A DNA stretch of 49,858 bases from Parafrankia elaeagni (GTDB lineage: Bacteria > Actinomycetota > Actinomycetes > Frankiales > Frankiaceae), in NCBI RefSeq assembly GCF_000374165.1, contig NZ_KB893744.1, positions 181 through 50,038 of the forward strand, in the 5' to 3' direction. Shown in pieces: positions 16,314 to 24,256 of the stretch; the first letter of the stretch is position 1, and the number at the start of each line of letters is the position of its first letter. The position numbers and the translations under genes are program-made. The notes under the pieces were generated by a model that saw only the letters and a list, made by a program, of their open reading frames with translations, searched no databases and was not told where the DNA came from.

Positions 16314-16564
16314 CGGGCGTCGTCGCGGGGCATGTCACCGATCACGAGAGCGGCACGGCGACGGCGGGCAGCATCGGGAGTCGGTGCCTTGTCCTGGAAC
16401 AGGATGCGAGACCTGGCGTCATCAGCCAGCTCGACGGAGGTCACGCCTGGTTCGGTCAACGCATCCCGCACGATCTGCTGTGGACCCGCCGCCACCACGT
16501 GTGGCCAGGTCAGATAAATGGTGTCCGGGACGCCGGACTCCCGGGTGACCCTCACATACGGCAT
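16310..16564 (-). CDS. Small protein of unknown function, first gene of a coupled pair
   Basis: The 84-residue product starts at ATG 16564 with a strong GGAGG five bases upstream on this strand. An in-frame extension to 16,645 is Arg-rich and lacks this signal. The sequence begins MPYVRVTRESGVPDTIYLTWPHV and ends in an Arg-rich, Asp-rich tail; there is no membrane segment or recognisable catalytic motif. Its stop overlaps the start of the next small gene by four bases. The divergent XRE/TPR-like regulator starts 170 bp away, so the pair may be its target. Function unknown. Confidence 0.55.
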   Translation of the reverse strand: MPYVRVTRESGVPDTIYLTWPHVVAAGPQQIVRDALTEPGVTSVELADDARSRILFQDKAPTPDAARRRRAALVIGDMPRDDAR

Positions 16565-16703
16565 GGTCGCCTCCGCCTTCTGGGGCCCCCGGGCACACCG
16601 GCTTCGTCGGCGGCAGCGCACCCGGGGGCGTCTGAGCGGGCGCACCGACGCCCTGACGGCCCGATGCGCCCAGACACAGACTGATCACGTTCCGCATCTA
16701 CCG

Positions 16704-16724
16704 GTAGGGGCACCTGTAGGGGCA
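16704..16724. promoter_or_regulatory. Direct repeats upstream of the XRE regulator
   Basis: GTAGGGGCA occurs at 16704-16712 and 16716-16724, 12 bp apart, just before the regulator's GTG at 16735 and in the divergent gap facing the small-gene pair. An operator for autoregulation is possible; binding is inferred from position only. Confidence 0.35.
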
Positions 16725-16734
16725 GACTGGTGCC

Positions 16735-17868
16735 GTGGCGGTAGGAGACCTGATTCGAGACCTACGCTCAGCACGCGGGTGGAGCCAGGGGCGGCTTGCC
16801 TCCGAACTGGTCAAGGCGTCCGGCCACGACACGATCACGCGGGAGACCGTGAGCCGGTGGGAGCGTGGGGCGATCCGATGCCCTGACCCGTTCTGGCTCC
16901 GGCACCTGGCCGGAGTCCTGGAGGTCCCGCTACAAGTCCTGGAGAACGAGAACGTGGATCGCCGCCGTTTCACCTCGATCGCTGCCGTCGCCACGGGCAT
17001 TGCCCCGGTCGTAGCCTCAGACCTGCTCCACGGCGGATTCTCGGCTGCACTCGCGGGAGCGGGCCCGGACGTCGACGACTGGAACGAGACCCTCGTGTCG
17101 TACGGGCGTGACTACATGTCCCTGGGTGCTGGCGAGATTCAGAAGCGCCTGACGGCTGACATGCTCGTCATCCAGCAGCAGCTGGACGGGCCGGAACGGT
17201 GGGGGGTCGCCTCTCGGCTGGCGACGCTGTACGCGAAGACGTACCCCGGCAGTGACGGTGTGAAAGCCGTGACCTGGTACAGGACGGCTGTGGAAGCTGC
17301 CGACAGGTCAGGCGGTCCCGAGACCCGCGTGTGGGTTCGCGGACGGGCGGCTATCGCTCTCGGCTACGAGGGAGCGGCGTTGGGGGTCGCCGAGACCCTG
17401 GCTCGACAGGCCGAAGCCATCGATGACCGCCCGTCCCTCGGCAGGCTGAACGCTGTCATGGGTCGTGCGCACGTCGCCGCGATCCGGGGTGACGAGGGCA
17501 CCGCGAATCACCTCCTTGACCAGGGACGCCGGATCTTCGATGCGGCTGGCTCCGAGGAACAGGAGTCTGACTACGCGGTTCCCTACTGGCGGATGAACGT
17601 GTTCACGTCCCTGCTCCTGGCCAGGTTGGGAGACGAGAACGGGGCTCTGAAGGCTCAGGAGGCGGCATCCGCGACCCTGCCTGACAGCCTGCCCCGGTTC
17701 CGTACGCACCTCGAAATGCACCGTGGGTTGATGTTGGCGCGAGCTGGCGACAAGGCGGGAGGTGTCGCGTACGCCCGGGGTGCCCTGAACGCCCTACCGC
17801 CGGAGAAGCACAGCCTGACTCTGCGGATGCTCATGGAAGAGGTAGAGGCGCCCTCCTCCGTCGCGTGA
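16735..17868 (+). CDS. XRE-family regulator with C-terminal helical (TPR-like) domain
   Basis: The 377-residue protein starts at GTG 16735. Residues 5-65 form a Cro/CI-type helix-turn-helix (LRSARGWSQGRLASELV, ETVSRWERGAIRCPDPFWLRHLAGVLEV). A short basic/hydrophobic stretch follows (RRRFTSIAAVATGIAP), then about 290 residues of helical repeats resembling TPRs (WGVASRLATLYAKTY, AVTWYRTAVEAADRSG, LNAVMGRAHVAAIRGDEG). This architecture is common in Streptomyces and Frankia, where such proteins sense peptides or other ligands and regulate nearby genes. No catalytic motif is seen. It is divergent from two small coupled genes and converges on a broken XRE gene. Likely target: the adjacent small genes (inference). 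Confidence 0.8.
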   Translation: MAVGDLIRDLRSARGWSQGRLASELVKASGHDTITRETVSRWERGAIRCPDPFWLRHLAGVLEVPLQVLENENVDRRRFTSIAAVATGIAPVVASDLLHGGFSAALAGAGPDVDDWNETLVSYGRDYMSLGAGEIQKRLTADMLVIQQQLDGPERWGVASRLATLYAKTYPGSDGVKAVTWYRTAVEAADRSGGPETRVWVRGRAAIALGYEGAALGVAETLARQAEAIDDRPSLGRLNAVMGRAHVAAIRGDEGTANHLLDQGRRIFDAAGSEEQESDYAVPYWRMNVFTSLLLARLGDENGALKAQEAASATLPDSLPRFRTHLEMHRGLMLARAGDKAGGVAYARGALNALPPEKHSLTLRMLMEEVEAPSSVA

Positions 17869-17974
17869 CGCTGTCCCGGCGTTCGATCGGAGGGAAAGGA
17901 GCGACCGGGGCGAACGGCCAGAAAGTTTCTTGAGATTTCTCGAATTCATGCGGATGGCAGTGGTACGAGTGAAA

Positions 17975-18551
17975 CTACGAGCCATCCGGAGACGCGTCAC
18001 CGGCAAGATCGTCGACGGTGCGATTGATGATCGCCCGTGCGGACCGGCCGTAGCTGGCGACAGCGGCGAGCTGCTCGAAGGCGCCCGCGTACAGCTCGAT
18101 CTCCGGCGGCTGCCGCAGGTCAAGCGCCGCGCTGAAGGTTTCGATGAGGACCCGCTCGGTGTCGTAGATCCAGAAGCCGTGCCACGATCAGCTCCTGCTG
18201 CCGCGGCTTCAGGCCAGCGCGGAGGATGCGCTGCCACTCGGCGTGCTGGACCTCGAGGGTATGGAGAGTGGCCAGCAGGGCCTGCGCCTCTGCCTGGCTG
18301 CCGGTCGCTTCGGTCCAGCCCCTGATGTCATCGTCCGTCGGGGTCTGCCGGCCGTTCTCCAGTTTGGAGACCTTCGAGGGTGGCCAGGACAACGACTCCG
18401 CGAGCTGCCGGCCGCTCAGGGCAGCCGCGGCGCGAAGCTCACGGAGCCGTTTGCCGAGGGCGCTGCGCGCCTCCTGGACGTTAGACGCGTCCGAGGTGCT
18501 GCTGGGTGGCAAAGTCGTCCCGTCTGACGGCGTGGTGCCAGGCGGCATCAC
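17975..18551 (-). pseudogene. XRE/DUF5753-like regulator broken by internal deletion and frame change
   Basis: The 5' part encodes an XRE helix-turn-helix (LGKRLRELRAAAALSGRQLA, SKVSKLENGRQTP) and then AEWQRILRAGLKPRQQELI, the usual entry into a DUF5753-type effector domain. The frame then ends in unrelated sequence. In the neighbouring frame a typical DUF5753 C-terminus follows at once: GFWIYDTERVLIETFSAALD, then YGRSARAIINRTV, ending at a TAG at 17975-17977. The two halves meet near 18,180, with roughly 90 residues of the middle domain missing and a change of frame. So the gene has lost its central domain and cannot make the normal product. Its 5' end overlaps the DUF6879 gene, the usual partner, by about 70 bp. 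Start codon uncertain (ATG 18551 or a later TTG). Confidence 0.7.
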
Positions 18552-19023
18552 GCCAGAGGTTGTGCCGCACGATCTCGGCCGGGTCCTCGACCACCTGCCC
18601 GCCGAGGAAACAGTCGGCCTCGTCGAAGTGCATCCGGACCAGCTTGGACGAGTCGAACAGCCAGTAGTCGTGGCGGGGCAGGTCGGCGGCCTCGGCCTGG
18701 TCGCGTGGCAGGTAGCGGATGTCCTCGCCGGCGCCGTTCGTGAACTGCGCGCAGTACACCCCGAAACGGCTGTAGTCGGTCAGGGGCAGGCTCACGACGC
18801 GGACCCGGGCGAACCGCCGGCCGGCGGCTGTGGCCTCGTGGAGCACGTCCAGCCAGCTGCGCATCCAGGGAAGATCGTCCGGCTCGCCCGCGAGGAACCG
18901 TTCCAGCGACTCCTGCTCGTAGGTCGCGTCGTAGGTGTCGCGTGCCTCCAGGCGGAAGGCGGTGTGCTCGAAGGAGTGGAAGAGCCGCCGGAGCTCGGGG
19001 CCGGGTGGGATGAGCTGGATCAG
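18481..19023 (-). CDS. DUF6879-family protein, possible CTG start
   Basis: DUF6879 proteins (about 170-200 residues) are partners of XRE/DUF5753 regulators in actinomycetes; their biochemistry is unknown. The product here contains the family's signature stretches: IPPGPELRRLF, FEHTAFRLE, ERFLAGEP, RVRVVSLPLTDY, GEDIRYLPRD, DYWLFDSS and MHFDEAD. The first ATG in frame (18864) would delete the conserved N-terminus. Similarity extends upstream to LIQLIPPGPEL, and just before that lies AGGAGGAGGAG followed within 2 nt by CTG at 19023, with no ATG, GTG or TTG in between. I therefore propose CTG 19023 as the start (180 residues) or a mutated ATG. The downstream overlapping XRE gene is broken, so the pair is probably not functional as a unit. 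Confidence 0.65.
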   Translation of the reverse strand: MIQLIPPGPELRRLFHSFEHTAFRLEARDTYDATYEQESLERFLAGEPDDLPWMRSWLDVLHEATAAGRRFARVRVVSLPLTDYSRFGVYCAQFTNGAGEDIRYLPRDQAEAADLPRHDYWLFDSSKLVRMHFDEADCFLGGQVVEDPAEIVRHNLWRDAAWHHAVRRDDFATQQHLGRV

Positions 19024-19034
19024 TGCTCCTCCTC

Positions 19035-19310
19035 CTACTCCAGGTAGCGGCGCGCGTAGAACTTCAGGACGTCTTCCGGGATCTCGATCAAGGTCTCATG
19101 GTCCGGGACGGGGCCGACGTCCGCCAGCACCTGGGGGTCCGTTCCGGCGCCGCACACGCGGCTGTCGATGGCGCGCGACGCCGACCACTCGGCGCCGCGC
19201 GCACGTCCGGTATCCGCGGCCTTTCGATGCTGCCGCTCGCGCTCTCTTCGGTGACGACGATTCCACCGGCCGCGAGGGCGAGCCCGATCACAAACGGTGG
19301 CCAGGCGGGC
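19035..19310 (-). pseudogene. Frameshifted small membrane-type gene upstream of DUF6879
   Basis: Two frames look coding in succession on this strand. The first contains a hydrophobic segment, PPFVIGLALAAGGIVVTEES, fitting one membrane helix. From about 19,200 the better frame is a different one, giving EWSASRAIDSRVCGAGTDPQ and later ETLIEIPEDVLKFYARRYLE, ending at TAG 19035-19037 directly before the DUF6879 ribosome site. A single frame change near 19,200 would join them into a protein of about 85-95 residues. I do not recognise the family. The evidence is the hydrophobic segment, the protein-like C-terminus and the tight junction to the next gene; it may instead be noncoding. Confidence 0.35.
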
Positions 19311-19324
19311 CTGGGCTCAGGCGA

Positions 19325-19795
19325 TCAGTAACCTTGGTGGGCGGCCCGGGAGGTCAGCACGTCGTGCAGGATGTTGACGCGTCGCTGCAGATAGCGGGTC
19401 TGTGAGCCGAACCAGCCGGGTGCCCAGAACCACGCGGTGAAGACACCGACCCGCGTCGGTGAACCGACTGCTGCATGCGCGGCATTGAGACGCTTCGCGG
19501 TGGCGGCGAGGCCGACGAAGGCCCAGAACGGGATGATCTGATTCCACCAGCGGCTGTTAGCCCTGCGCGGCTGACCAAGGATCGCGGACAGCTCACCGTT
19601 GATCCTGTCGTACCAGATGAAATAGTAAATCGAAAACGTGACCATGCAGAGCCACCACAGGCCCCATGCTCCCTGCTTGCGCGGAACGAGAGAAGCAGGG
19701 GGCGATGGCAGGGGACTTGGTATCCCGGCAGCCCGAAGATCGACTTCCGATGCGGTCGTCCGCACTCGGTCAACTGGATGGTTTGCCTGGGTCAT
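19325..19795 (-). CDS. DUF4234-like integral membrane protein
   Basis: The 156-residue product starts at ATG 19795 with GGGGGA six bases upstream on this strand. After a polar N-terminus of about 40 residues comes WGLWWLCMVTFSIYYFIWYD, close to the first membrane helix of DUF4234 proteins, followed by a conserved-looking loop (RINGELSAILGQ). A second hydrophobic segment is IIPFWAFVGLAATAKRLNAA and a third, weaker one is VGVFTAWFWAPGWFG. Function of the family is unknown. Upstream is a perfect inverted repeat (19,824-19,848) that could be its operator. Gene order gives no functional hint; the genes downstream on this strand are a decayed XRE/DUF6879 set. Confidence 0.65.
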   Translation of the reverse strand: MTQANHPVDRVRTTASEVDLRAAGIPSPLPSPPASLVPRKQGAWGLWWLCMVTFSIYYFIWYDRINGELSAILGQPRRANSRWWNQIIPFWAFVGLAATAKRLNAAHAAVGSPTRVGVFTAWFWAPGWFGSQTRYLQRRVNILHDVLTSRAAHQGY

Positions 19796-19823
19796 CAGAT
19801 ATCCCCCGTGGATCGACGCGTTT

Positions 19824-19848
19824 CCCTGTGATCGATATGATCACAGGG
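19824..19848. promoter_or_regulatory. Perfect 10-bp inverted repeat, candidate operator
   Basis: CCCTGTGATC (19824-19833) and GATCACAGGG (19839-19848) form a perfect palindrome with a 5-bp spacer, ending 29 bp before the ATG of the DUF4234-like gene on the - strand. There is no T-run after it in either direction, so it reads as a dimeric-regulator site and not a terminator. The binding protein is unknown. Confidence 0.55.
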
Positions 19849-20224
19849 GGGCGAGTGTATCGCATCATGCAATGTCACCCCACTTCGAACATGCGGCTCT
19901 CTCCGGCCACAAATCGGCGCCGCGCCTTCCTGGGCGCCGATCTTGACGTACCTGGCGCGACCATCCTGACGGCCGCGGGGAGGAGCATCGCCGCGTATGC
20001 GGTCCTCGGCGCGGGTCGAAGGGGCGCCGCAGGCTTCAGCCTGGGAACGACGCCGCCGCTCGGAGTGGGGCAAGCGCCGGATGGAGCACAGGCTGCCCAC
20101 CGGGCCGCCTTCGGCGGCTGAGCCACGAGCCCGCGCCGAGCGTCAATGCCCGCCGTCCCCTTGTCCGTCACGGTCTGCCATGCGGGAGCCGGGGCGAACG
20201 CGGGCCTCTGATGTGACTGCGGCC
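19849..20224. other. Non-coding stretch between divergent genes
   Basis: Apart from the palindrome at its left edge and the RNase H promoter at its right edge I see no supported gene here. Open frames exist on both strands but have no ribosome site or recognisable protein features. Confidence 0.5.
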
Positions 20225-20230
20225 TATGAT
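20225..20230 (+). promoter_or_regulatory. rnhA: -10 box for leaderless RNase H transcript
   Basis: TATGAT ends 6 bp before the ATG at 20237, so transcription would begin at or next to the start codon. No good -35 hexamer is seen at the usual distance and no ribosome site precedes the ATG, both compatible with actinobacterial leaderless expression. Confidence 0.45.
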
Positions 20231-20236
20231 CGTCAG

Positions 20237-20932
20237 ATGGCTCCGACGCCGGACGAGATCGACGCCGCGCGAACGCCGGCAGGAGGCTGGACCCGCGAAC
20301 AACTCGCGTTGTGGGGTGTTCCCTGGCCTCCGCCGAAGGGCTGGAGGCAGCGCTTGATTGATCAGAACGAGCAGATCACGGATGATGTCGAGCGGAAGCC
20401 GCCCACAGCGCTCCGGTTACCCATATCCGTGGATCGATCGGCGGGAGCCGCCAGCGGAGACAGAAAGCCGCCCGGCGACGGTGCGGGCGTCGTCGAGATC
20501 TTCACCGACGGCGCCTGCAAGGGTAATCCAGGGCCAGGAGGATGGGGGGCGGTCCTGCGCTACGGCAGACACGAGAAAACCATCTGTGGTGGTGAGCCTG
20601 CCGACACCACGAACAACCGCATGGAGCTACTGGCTGCGATCATGGCGCTCGAGGCCCTCACCCGGCCGTCGACTGTGCGTCTTCATACCGACAGCCAGTA
20701 CGTGCGTAACGGCATAAGCAGCTGGCTGGCTCGTTGGAAGAAGAAGGGCTGGCAGACGAGAGAGAAGAAGCCCGTCAAGAACGTGGATCTCTGGCAGCGC
20801 CTGGACGCCGCCGTGGGTGCGCACGACATCGAATGGCTGTGGGTACGTGGACACGCCGGCCATCCCGGCAACGAGCTCGCCGACCAGCTCGCGAACCGCG
20901 GACTGTCCGAAGCCCGCCGGCTCCCGGACTGA
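20237..20932 (+). CDS. rnhA: Ribonuclease HI with N-terminal extension
   Basis: The 231-residue protein carries a complete RNase HI domain from about residue 85. The catalytic carboxylates are D91 ([16 protein letters not shown]), E130 (NRMELLAAI), D152 (HTDSQYV) and D216 ([11 protein letters not shown]), with H206 in the flexible loop, the same order and spacing as the Escherichia coli enzyme. It should cut RNA in RNA-DNA hybrids in the cytoplasm. The first 85 residues are an extra segment with [21 protein letters not shown], unlike the known hybrid-binding N-domain of eukaryotic RNase H1; I have seen similar Trp/Pro-rich stretches in actinobacterial proteins but cannot assign a function. 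ATG 20237 is chosen because of the adjacent -10 box. Located in the gap between the two Pgl blocks; housekeeping or mobile origin is undecided. Confidence 0.88.
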   Translation: MAPTPDEIDAARTPAGGWTREQLALWGVPWPPPKGWRQRLIDQNEQITDDVERKPPTALRLPISVDRSAGAASGDRKPPGDGAGVVEIFTDGACKGNPGPGGWGAVLRYGRHEKTICGGEPADTTNNRMELLAAIMALEALTRPSTVRLHTDSQYVRNGISSWLARWKKKGWQTREKKPVKNVDLWQRLDAAVGAHDIEWLWVRGHAGHPGNELADQLANRGLSEARRLPD

Positions 20933-20935
20933 TCC

Positions 20936-21175
20936 GTCGCGAGAGTACGACAGTCGAACCCGCGAATCGCGCGCCCCCGGCCGGCTCGACCTCCTCGTCA
21001 CCTGGCCCTACCACGGGCCCGATGGCACCCAGGCCGTGTAACGCCGGGCCATCGAGCTGGGGGTCCGCGCCGAGGGCGACGCCGGCCCCTCTGCTCCGCG
21101 CTCGTCCAGATCGACGGTTACCTCGACCGCCTCGGTCTCGACACCGGGCGCGCTGCTCCTCTGGGGCGGAAGCGG
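20936..21175 (+). pseudogene. Remnant of an AAA/PD-(D/E)XK fusion: nuclease domain only
   Basis: Directly after the RNase H stop, one frame reads REYDS, then APGRLDLLVTWPYHGPDG, stops at TAA, and the similarity resumes in other frames as RAIELGVRAEG and then QIDGYLDRLGLDTGALLLW. This parallels the C-terminal nuclease domain of the intact protein at 9,893-11,524 (REYAN, RADLYLRWRY, FEVKAQRPG, QLDDYLNHLGLSSGYIVIF) in order and spacing. At least two frame changes and one stop make it non-functional; the ATPase part is absent. It marks loss of another member of this family. Confidence 0.6.
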
Positions 21176-21309
21176 CGGTTGGAGCGATCAGCGTGAGCCA
21201 GGTCGGGTCGCAAGCCCGGCCGTCGGATCCACCCAGAACGTGACCGTCTGGCGACGCTTTGCGGTAATCTCTCCCTATTCAGGATCGTCGCTCGCACGGC
21301 TAAGGGATC

Positions 21310-22659
21310 GTGGACACAGTGCGCCGCTCCGCTCAGCTACTGGCCTCGATCAGCTGTGTACTCATGGTCGTGGCCGCCTGTGGAGGCGGCGACTTCGGCA
21401 TCGAGCACCCCGGTCCGTCCCGCGGCGGCGCAGGGGCAGCTGCCCCGACAGCCGACAGGCCGCTTCCCCCGGCTCGAAGCTACGACCCCCCGGTGCACTT
21501 CAACCCGGACGCCGCGGCACCGCTGCCAGATGAGGCCAGCGAGGGCGCCTTCAACCTCGGCGGTGACCTACGGAAGCCCCTTCCGGTGGCTCTCGTCGGA
21601 ACGGTCGCCTATATCGCCGCCACCGACCATCTTCTCGTCGTCGAGACACGTACCGGCCAGCAGCTCGGTGCTCCGATCAGACCTGAGTCAGGCAGCGGCG
21701 TGGCGTACGCGCCGAGCGGCTGGGCAGGCGACAATCCCGCCGAGCCGCCGCTGCCCGCGGCCGTCGACGGCAGCGGACGGGTGTATGCCGCCTTCATCGT
21801 CGACATACCCGGCAGCGGGACGACACCTGGTCATCGCAGCGTCGAACTCGTCGGCATCGAGGCACCTGGCGCCCGGCCGGTCTGGCGCGCCACCGTACCG
21901 CTGGAACAGTGGGCAAGCCAGACATACGACGCAGTGACTGCGGCACCGGTCTGGAGCGATGGACGCACCGTGCTCGTCCGGGTCTCAAGCCTCGGGAACT
22001 CGCCCGACGCCACCACCTATGCCATCGACGCGACCAGCGGAAAGATCCGCTGGAAACAGGACGACTTCGCCGCACGCGTCGTCGCCGGCGACACCGCGGT
22101 CGGTGAGGTCCCGTCAGCGTCCTTTCCGGCCAAGGTTTCCGGGCTGTCTCTGCCCGACGGCGGCGTTCGTTGGACGAACACCGAGAGCGCGCACAACGTC
22201 AGCATCTTTCCCGGCGGCCCATCGCTCGTCGTCGCCTATGGGCAGACGCTGGGAAGCCAGAACTTCCTCAGTCTGTTGGATGCCGCCACCGGGACGGTGA
22301 AGGACAGCGGAAGCGGCAGTTACAACGGCATCACCTGCCAGTATGACGGTGCTTCGGTGACCGTCTGCCATCAGAGTAGCTTCAGTCGTCCATGGGCCGC
22401 CGCATTCGACACCACGACGGGCGACTGGCTGTGGACCCTTCCCGACAACGATGCGAATCGGGTCGCACCCACCATCACCAGCGCCTGGCACGGCGCAGTC
22501 TACGGAACGACGCAGAGCGGCCCCGTCATCCTCGACGCCCGGACCGGTGCGGACCGAGCCACCGCACCGGGAGCCGCGCCTTTCATCGTGAACGGTAATG
22601 TGGGCCTCGCCCTGGATCCGAACGAGTCAGATCTCTGGGCGTTTCCCGCCGACGGCTGA
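21310..22659 (+). CDS. Secreted lipoprotein with PQQ/WD-like beta-propeller repeats
   Basis: The 449-residue product begins at GTG 21310 (GTG 21319 possible) and has a lipoprotein signal: MRRSAQLLAS-type basic/hydrophobic start and lipobox VAAC with C24, followed by GGG, so it should be lipid-anchored outside the membrane. After a Pro/Ala-rich linker come repeated blade-like segments, e.g. VGTVAYIAATDHLLVVETRTG, YAIDATSGKIRWKQDD, AAFDTTTGDWLWTLPD, GPVILDARTG. These match PQQ-like eight-blade propeller proteins used as binding scaffolds. No enzyme motif is seen. AAGGG stands just before the start. It converges on the truncated DUF4411 gene with 6 bp between stops. Ligand unknown. Confidence 0.75.
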   Translation: MDTVRRSAQLLASISCVLMVVAACGGGDFGIEHPGPSRGGAGAAAPTADRPLPPARSYDPPVHFNPDAAAPLPDEASEGAFNLGGDLRKPLPVALVGTVAYIAATDHLLVVETRTGQQLGAPIRPESGSGVAYAPSGWAGDNPAEPPLPAAVDGSGRVYAAFIVDIPGSGTTPGHRSVELVGIEAPGARPVWRATVPLEQWASQTYDAVTAAPVWSDGRTVLVRVSSLGNSPDATTYAIDATSGKIRWKQDDFAARVVAGDTAVGEVPSASFPAKVSGLSLPDGGVRWTNTESAHNVSIFPGGPSLVVAYGQTLGSQNFLSLLDAATGTVKDSGSGSYNGITCQYDGASVTVCHQSSFSRPWAAAFDTTTGDWLWTLPDNDANRVAPTITSAWHGAVYGTTQSGPVILDARTGADRATAPGAAPFIVNGNVGLALDPNESDLWAFPADG

Positions 22660-22665
22660 CGGCTC

Positions 22666-22944
22666 TCATCTTCCCATCATCTTGGGATGCGAGGCGAGTA
22701 CCGTCTTCGTCGCCTGCTGGATCTCGAGGCCGAGCGCGACGAACAGGTCGCTCTGGAGGTTGGCCCACGCGTTCACCTCGTCGTCGCGCTTGGCCAGCTC
22801 GTCCCTGACGACATCGACTGCCCGGATGTCACCGACTGCGATCATTTCCTCGACATTGCGCCAGAGCGACGGGAAGACCGCGGGAGGAAGCAGGTCGCGT
22901 CGCCCGTTGATCAGCGCGCTGGTGTCGAACGAATAAAATGACAT
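22666..22944 (-). pseudogene. Truncated DUF4411 PIN-like toxin
   Basis: The 92-residue product begins MSFYSFDTSALINGRRDLLPP, with the first PIN-type acidic residue (D7), and continues through RNVEEMIAVGDIRAVDVVRDEL, typical of DUF4411 proteins, which are normally about 160-170 residues. It stops right after VLASHPKMMG, where relatives continue with the C-terminal half carrying the remaining acidic active-site residues. The stop lies beside the end of the converging lipoprotein gene, so the missing half was probably lost in a rearrangement there. The gene starts 3 bp after the XRE/ImmA gene ends, the standard toxin-antitoxin order. A catalytically inactive remnant is the likeliest reading. Confidence 0.68.
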
Positions 22945-22947
22945 CCG

Positions 22948-24141
22948 TCATGCCGGCAGCCGGACTGCCGCCTCCTCTGCCAGTTTCGAGATCTGGCCTA
23001 CCTTCGCGTTGAGATAGGTGGCGGCCGTGTAGCTGTCGATGACGCGCCGGCGGTGTGCATCCGCCACTCGGCGCACGTAGCCTTTCCCCAGGTCGCGCGC
23101 GGTGTTCCGGTACCAGTTGCCACCGCCCCGGCTGCGGTCGGAGTCCGCCTCGTACGCGGCGACGAACTGCGGCCGCCGGGCGTCGTAGAGTTCCCTGCTA
23201 GCGCGGCCGAGGGTGACCAACCGCCGGAGGAATGCCTCGGCACTCACCCCGAACGGGGCAGCGGCCCCCCGCAGGGCCGCGTAGCTCCACCGTTCGTCCA
23301 CCTCGCCGTGGCCTGTCGACTCCAGCCAGGCGATCACGGCCTCGGCCGGCATCAGGGCCGCGGCCGCCACCGCGTTGCACCGTGCTTCCAGCCGCCGGTC
23401 GGCTGTCGTCTCACGCTGGCTGGTGACCGTGTCACACAGCCCGCCGGTGTGCAGAAGCAGGTGCGCGTACTCGTGCAGCAGAGAGAACAGCCGGCCGCGG
23501 GGTGCGTCGCTTCCGTTGACCATGATGACCGGGTACTGGTCGAAGTAGAGCGAAAACGCCCTCATCTCCTGGGTCAGTACTCGGCCCTGCGATGTCGACA
23601 TGACGAGGATGCCGGCGTCCTCCGCGGCTGCCGTCCAGTAGTTGAGGGCGTCGTACTCCGTGCCGGTCACGGGCGGCGGAGCGGGCTGGGTCGTCGTCAG
23701 GACGTGGCGAGCGAAGGCGCCGACCCTCTCCTCGTCGTCATCCTCGGTAACGACGGTCGTGCTCCAGACCGTGGGCGGCGGTCGCTCGTCGAGCTCAGCA
23801 AGTTCCAGCGCGTGCTCCCGCTGGGCAAGCGCTCGCCGGTACTCCGCGTGCAGCTCGGGTGACCATTCCCGGTCCGCTCCGGCGTCGAGGCGCCGAAAGT
23901 CGCGCATCGCGTCGAACGAGCGAGGCGGCTCCGGCAGGAAGAAGACGCCCAACGGGCGCTTGTAGGCGACCGCAGCCGCGCGCAGCTGCGCGATCGTGGG
24001 CTGCGCGGTGCCGGCTTCCCACTCGTCGACGCGCCCGTCCGGAACGGCGATCCGGCGTGCGGCCGCAGTCGGTGTCAGCCCGATCGAAAGACGAGCCCAC
24101 CGCAGAACCGAGGGTTCGACGAGCGCGGGGATCGACTGCGC
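22948..24141 (-). CDS. XRE + ImmA/IrrE metallopeptidase, partner of DUF4411
   Basis: The 397-residue product starts at ATG 24141, with GGGGAG four bases upstream; an in-frame extension to 24,195 lacks such a site. Residues 10-70 are a helix-turn-helix (LRWARLSIGLTPTAAARRI, VDEWEAGTAQPT). The middle and C-terminal parts are an ImmA/IrrE-type zinc peptidase: HEYAH at 224-228 (HExxH) within LFSLLHEYAHLLLH, with a downstream EARCNAVAAAALMP helix that supplies the third ligand in the family. Such proteins regulate and may cleave a partner repressor or antitoxin, and pair with DUF4411 toxins. It ends 3 bp before the truncated toxin gene. The peptidase looks intact, so it may persist as a stand-alone regulator. 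Confidence 0.82.
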   Translation of the reverse strand, partial: AQSIPALVEPSVLRWARLSIGLTPTAAARRIAVPDGRVDEWEAGTAQPTIAQLRAAAVAYKRPLGVFFLPEPPRSFDAMRDFRRLDAGADREWSPELHAEYRRALAQREHALELAELDERPPPTVWSTTVVTEDDDEERVGAFARHVLTTTQPAPPPVTGTEYDALNYWTAAAEDAGILVMSTSQGRVLTQEMRAFSLYFDQYPVIMVNGSDAPRGRLFSLLHEYAHLLLHTGGLCDTVTSQRETTADRRLEARCNAVAAAALMPAEAVIAWLESTGHGEVDERWSYAALRGAAAPFGVSAEAFLRRLVTLGRASRELYDARRPQFVAAYEADSDRSRGGGNWYRNTARDLGKGYVRRVADAHRRRVIDSYTAATYLNAKVGQISKLAEEAAVRLPA

Positions 24142-24256
24142 CATCACTCTCCCCTCGACAGCGGGCACATTACCAATCAGTGACGACTCGGACACTACCG
24201 GCTTGGCTCACACGGAACCAGCTCCGGGTCAGGTGGCTGCGGGCCTGAGCGGAGAT

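Noticed and set aside
20237-20932. RNase HI as a component of the BREX system
   Set aside because: It lies in the decaying gap with its own promoter and RNase H is not known in BREX; proximity alone is not enough.
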